Assembly: GCA_947632165.1 (NCBI GenBank)
Contig: CANROI010000048.1
Coordinates: 1-8,656, forward strand
DNA length: 8,656 nt
Direction: 5' to 3'
DNA from: an uncultured Clostridia bacterium
GTDB lineage: Bacteria; Bacillota; Clostridia; Christensenellales; Borkfalkiaceae
The translations under genes and the position numbers were made by a program. Shown here piece after piece: positions 5,658-8,656 of this stretch (position 1 is the stretch's first letter; each line of letters opens with the position of its first letter). Below the pieces are notes generated by a model, which did not search any database, had not been told where the DNA came from, and saw nothing but the letters and a program-made list of their open reading frames with translations.

Positions 5658-6164
5658 ATGGACAGCGTTATCCTCATCGGAATGCCCGCTTCGGGCAAGA
5701 GTACGGCGGGAAAGCTCCTCGCGGAGCGGTTGGGGCTCCCCTTTCTCGACGGCGACGACCTCATCCGCGCCCGTACGGGCATGACCCTTCCCGCACTCAT
5801 CGAGGCGGTCGGCACGGAGGGATTCCTCAGAACCGAAGAAGAGGCGCTCTGCTCCGTCCCCGGGGGCGCCGTCATTGCGCCGGGCGGGAGCGCCGTCTAT
5901 TCCCCGCGCGCGATGGCGCATCTGAAGTCGCTCGGGAAGATCGTCTATCTGCGGGCGCCGCTCGTTTTGATCGAGGCGCGCATTCCCGACTTTGCGGCGC
6001 GCGGCGTCGTGATGCGCGGGCCGATCGGAACGCTCGAAGCGCTCTATGCGGAGCGCACGCCCCTCTATGAGCGCTATGCCGATCTGACCGTCGAGGCAGA
6101 CGGGAGACCCGCCGCCGAGCTTGCCGCAGAGATCGCGGCGCGCCTGCAAATTAAAACCGGCTGA
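5658..6164 (+). CDS. aroK: Shikimate kinase-family P-loop kinase
   Basis: Shikimate kinase phosphorylates the 3-OH of shikimate with ATP in the route to chorismate. The 168-residue product has the normal length and fold signatures: Walker A GMPASGKST (8-16), FLDGDD (29-34, the DxD that binds substrate and Mg), GFLR (55-58, matching the conserved substrate Arg), GGS (76-78) and YAERTPLYERYAD (130-142, with the C-terminal Arg that contacts nucleotide). Two points are not classical: GGS replaces the GGG of the substrate loop, and the lid reads ARGVVMRG (114-121) without the usual RPLL. I recall similar APGGS-type proteins annotated as shikimate kinase in gut Firmicutes, but the substrate is not certain. 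No other aro gene is nearby. ATG 5658 fits the family N-terminus; TTG 5652 would add two residues. No Shine-Dalgarno site precedes either, and the promoter -10 ends 8 nt upstream. The symbol is given by family. Confidence 0.78.
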   Translation: MDSVILIGMPASGKSTAGKLLAERLGLPFLDGDDLIRARTGMTLPALIEAVGTEGFLRTEEEALCSVPGGAVIAPGGSAVYSPRAMAHLKSLGKIVYLRAPLVLIEARIPDFAARGVVMRGPIGTLEALYAERTPLYERYADLTVEADGRPAAELAAEIAARLQIKTG

Positions 6165-6220
6165 ACAAGGGCTCCCCGCATTCAGGGAGGGCCGCACAAA
6201 TAAACTACAGGAGTTTGAAT

Positions 6221-7858
6221 ATGAATTACAAGGCTTTGGCAGAACGCCTTCTGCCCGGGGACTACCCCGAACTTTCCGCTTACGAAACGCAGTATCCTCC
6301 GCGCGATCTTCCGAAGGGCGCCGAGGTCACCCGTCTCGCCCCTTCGCCCACGGGGTTCATCCACCTCGGGAATCTCTTTGTCGCGATCGCCAACGAGCGC
6401 ATTGCCCACAGGAGCGGCGGGATCATGTACCTCCGCATCGAGGATACCGACTTGAAGCGCAAGGTGGAGGGGGCCGTCGAGGCCGTGAAAAACGCCCTCC
6501 GCTACTTTGACATCAAATTCGACGAGGGCGCCGAGATCGGGGGCGACGACACCTACGGGCCGTGGTACCAGCGCGAGCGCGCGGAGATCTACCGCGCGTT
6601 CGTCAAGCACCTCATCGGGGAGGGGAGGGCATACCCCTGCTTCTGCACCGAGGAGGAGCTCACCGCCCTCCGCGAGGAACAGACGGCGAAGAAGGAGATC
6701 ACGGGCTACTACGGGAAGTATGCGAAATGCCGCAACCTCTCCGAAGAGGAGGTCTATCGGAACCTCGACGCGGGCAAGCCTTTTGTGATCCGCCTGAAGT
6801 CGATGGGCGACCCCGCGAACAAGATCAAGTTCCACGACGAGATCAAGGGAGACATCACGGTCACCGAGAACGACCAGGACGTCGTCATCTTAAAGTCGGA
6901 CGGCATTCCGACCTACCACTTCGCGCACGCCATCGACGACCATTTCATGCGCACGACCCTCGTCATCCGCGGCGAGGAGTGGCTCGCGAGCCTTCCCATC
7001 CATCTCGAACTCTTTGACGCGCTCGGCTTTCAGCGCCCCCGCTACGGGCACAACTGCTCCCTCATGAAACAGGACGGCGAGACGCGGCGCAAGCTGAGCA
7101 AGCGCAAGGACCCCGAGCTCTCCCTCGAGTTCTACCGCAAGGAGGGGTACTTTGCCCGCGCCGTCAAGGTGTATATGCTCACGCTCCTCAACTCCAACTT
7201 CGAGGAGTGGTACCTGAAAAACCCCGACGCTCCGCTCGAGGAGTTCAAATTCTCGGCAAGCAAGATGAGCAAGAGCGGGACGCTGTTCGACCTCGACAAG
7301 CTCAACGATATCTCGAAGAACGAGCTTTCGAAGCTCTCCGCGGAGGAGATGAGCGCTTTTCTGAAGGGTTGGGCGGAGGAGTACGGCTCCGACGCGCAGC
7401 GGGGATATTTCGGAGACGAAGAGAAGATGCTCCGCGTTCTGACCCTCTGCATGGGCATCGGCGGGAAGAAGCGGAGAAAGGACTTCATGACCGCCTCGCA
7501 GGCGATGAAGTTCATCTCGATCTTCTTCGAACGCACCCCGCGCGAGGACGATTACCGCGTGGATCGCGAGACGAAGAACGCCGTCATCGGCGGATTTCTC
7601 GGAGCTTACGACCCTTCGGACGACGCGCAGGCGTGGTTTGCGAAGGTCAAGCAAGTGGCGGAAGCGAACGGCTTTGCCGCCGAAATGAAAGAATACAAGG
7701 CAAACCCCGAAAATTATAAGGGGAGCGTTGCGGACGTCGCGGAGATTTTGCGCATTGCGGCGACGGGCAGGGCGAACACGCCCGATCTCTGGACGATCAT
7801 GCAGATCTTGGGCGAAGAAGAGACGCGCGCCCGTCTGAAAGACGCGGCAAAGGCCTGA
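6221..7858 (+). CDS. gltX: Glutamyl-tRNA synthetase (glutamate--tRNA ligase)
   Basis: This class I synthetase charges tRNA-Glu (and, in bacteria using the amidotransferase route, perhaps tRNA-Gln) with glutamate. In the 545-residue product the catalytic domain shows RLAPSPTGFIHLGN (38-51, containing the HIGH-like HLGN), LRIEDTD (71-77), a cysteine pair YPCFC (138-142) with a further AKC (168-170) that resembles the zinc site of bacterial GluRS, SDGIPTYHFAHAIDD (226-240), VIRGEEWL (248-255), and the KMSKS-like KLSKR (291-295). A second KMSKSG (348-353) precedes FDLDKLNDISKN; it belongs to the longer clostridial type of GluRS and is not the catalytic loop. The C-terminal third is the helical anticodon-binding part. 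The start ATG has AGGAG (6209-6213) 7 nt upstream; a TTG at 6215 would add only two residues and leaves no room for the site. It lies 56 nt after the kinase gene and 13 nt before thyA, probably one transcript. Confidence 0.97.
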   Translation: MNYKALAERLLPGDYPELSAYETQYPPRDLPKGAEVTRLAPSPTGFIHLGNLFVAIANERIAHRSGGIMYLRIEDTDLKRKVEGAVEAVKNALRYFDIKFDEGAEIGGDDTYGPWYQRERAEIYRAFVKHLIGEGRAYPCFCTEEELTALREEQTAKKEITGYYGKYAKCRNLSEEEVYRNLDAGKPFVIRLKSMGDPANKIKFHDEIKGDITVTENDQDVVILKSDGIPTYHFAHAIDDHFMRTTLVIRGEEWLASLPIHLELFDALGFQRPRYGHNCSLMKQDGETRRKLSKRKDPELSLEFYRKEGYFARAVKVYMLTLLNSNFEEWYLKNPDAPLEEFKFSASKMSKSGTLFDLDKLNDISKNELSKLSAEEMSAFLKGWAEEYGSDAQRGYFGDEEKMLRVLTLCMGIGGKKRRKDFMTASQAMKFISIFFERTPREDDYRVDRETKNAVIGGFLGAYDPSDDAQAWFAKVKQVAEANGFAAEMKEYKANPENYKGSVADVAEILRIAATGRANTPDLWTIMQILGEEETRARLKDAAKA

Positions 7859-7871
7859 TCGGAGGGAGCAA

Positions 7872-8656
7872 ATGAGCAGAGCGGACGAGATCTTTATTCA
7901 GAACTGCAAGGACATCTTGCAAAACGGCACTTCGGACGAGGGATTTCCCGTCCGCCCCCGCTGGGAGGACGGCACGCCCGCCCACACGATCAAAAAATTC
8001 GGGATCGTCAACCGCTACGACCTAAAAGAGGAGTTCCCGATCCTCACGATCCGCCGTACGGCGTTCAAGAGCTGCATCGACGAGATCCTTTGGATCTGGT
8101 CCAAAAAGAGCAACAACGTACACGAACTTTCATCGCATATCTGGGATAGCTGGGCGGACGAGAGCGGCTCGATCGGCAAGGCGTACGGCTACCAGCTCGC
8201 GCAGAAGTCCCTCTACGCCGAGGGCGAGTTTGACCAGGTCGACAGGGTGCTCTATGATTTGAAGCACAATCCCCGCTCGCGCCGGATCATGACCAATCTG
8301 TATAACTTCCGCGACCTCCATGAGATGCACCTCTACCCTTGCGCCTATTCGATGACGTTCAACGTCTCGGGGGATACCCTCAACGGCATTCTCAACCAGC
8401 GCTCGCAGGACATGCTCACGGCGAACAATTGGAACGTCGTGCAGTATGCGGTGCTCCTCAAGATGTTTGCGCAGGTCTCCGGGCTCAAGGCGGGCGAACT
8501 CGTCCACGTCATCGCCGACGCCCACCTCTACGACCGTCACATCCCGATCGTCGAGGAGATCATTGCAAGGAAGCCATATCCCGCGCCGAAATTTTCGATG
8601 GACGAGCGCATCACCGACTTCTACGCCTTCACCAAGGAGAGCTTCGCGCTCGAAAA
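7872..8656 (+). CDS. thyA: Thymidylate synthase, 3' end outside window
   Basis: ThyA makes dTMP from dUMP, using methylene-tetrahydrofolate as carbon donor and reductant. The open frame gives 261 residues and runs off the right edge, so only a short C-terminal part is missing for a protein of the usual ~265-300 residues. Active-site residues are all there with E. coli spacing: the nucleophile C157 in YPCAYS, R177, S178 and D180 in QRSQD, N188 in NNWN, and H218 and Y220 in HLYDRH. HIWDSWAD (89-96) matches the conserved WDEWAD. PCAYS in place of PCH and HLYDRH in place of HIYxNH resemble the clostridial ThyA branch. ATG 7872 has GGAGG (7861-7865) 6 nt upstream, and the gltX stop is 13 nt before it, so it is likely cotranscribed with gltX. 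Confidence 0.95.
   Translation, partial: MSRADEIFIQNCKDILQNGTSDEGFPVRPRWEDGTPAHTIKKFGIVNRYDLKEEFPILTIRRTAFKSCIDEILWIWSKKSNNVHELSSHIWDSWADESGSIGKAYGYQLAQKSLYAEGEFDQVDRVLYDLKHNPRSRRIMTNLYNFRDLHEMHLYPCAYSMTFNVSGDTLNGILNQRSQDMLTANNWNVVQYAVLLKMFAQVSGLKAGELVHVIADAHLYDRHIPIVEEIIARKPYPAPKFSMDERITDFYAFTKESFALE

Noticed and set aside
5433..5875. Minus-strand frames crossing the secG-kinase gap
   Set aside because: They cover both promoters and the start of the kinase gene and give basic or Arg/Ser-rich composition without motifs; the gap looks regulatory.
6171..6190. Inverted repeat CTCCC/GGGAG between the kinase gene and gltX
   Set aside because: A 5-bp stem with an 8-nt loop and no following T-run; not a terminator, and too weak to call a regulatory structure.
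6890..7654. 254-codon antisense frame inside gltX
   Set aside because: Shadow of a confidently assigned synthetase, with no separate ribosome site or domain.
1..8656. Search for mobile elements, CRISPR arrays, tRNA, rRNA, toxin-antitoxin or defence genes
   Set aside because: Reading both strands I saw no transposase, recombinase, regularly spaced repeats, cloverleaf or small paired genes; coding DNA is continuous housekeeping sequence.

Overview
The window is a stretch of housekeeping chromosome with seven protein genes on both strands and very little non-coding DNA. High GC content, strong Shine-Dalgarno sites before most genes, the secG-rnr-smpB gene order, a 545-residue glutamyl-tRNA synthetase of the type I know from clostridia and a clostridial-type ThyA together suggest a GC-rich, probably uncultured member of the Clostridia (Bacillota). 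That assignment is inference from protein character and gene order. I see no mobile element, CRISPR array, tRNA or rRNA.

Layout. (1) The 3' end of fusA (EF-G) enters from the left and is followed by tuf (EF-Tu), the usual end of a str operon. A 210-nt gap between them carries a separate tuf promoter and a leader of about 110 nt. (2) A 150-nt convergent gap (2375-2524) holds two strong hairpin terminators. (3) A minus-strand operon reads secG, rnr, smpB: a SecYEG translocon subunit, RNase R, and the tmRNA partner protein SmpB. The last two are joined by an ATGA overlap. (4) A divergent gap (5437-5657) has a promoter for each direction. (5) A plus-strand run follows: a shikimate kinase-family gene, gltX (glutamyl-tRNA synthetase), and thyA (thymidylate synthase), which is cut by the right edge.

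The genes serve translation (EF-G, EF-Tu, GluRS), rescue and RNA decay at stalled ribosomes (SmpB, RNase R), protein export (SecG), and aromatic and thymidylate metabolism. I found no convincing new system. The points that deserve a second look are control signals: a near-perfect sigma-A promoter placed so that the shikimate kinase mRNA would be leaderless; an intrinsic terminator ending 9 nt before an rnr start codon that lacks any Shine-Dalgarno site; a possible stem-loop in the tuf leader; and a shikimate kinase-family protein whose substrate-site motifs differ from the classical enzyme.
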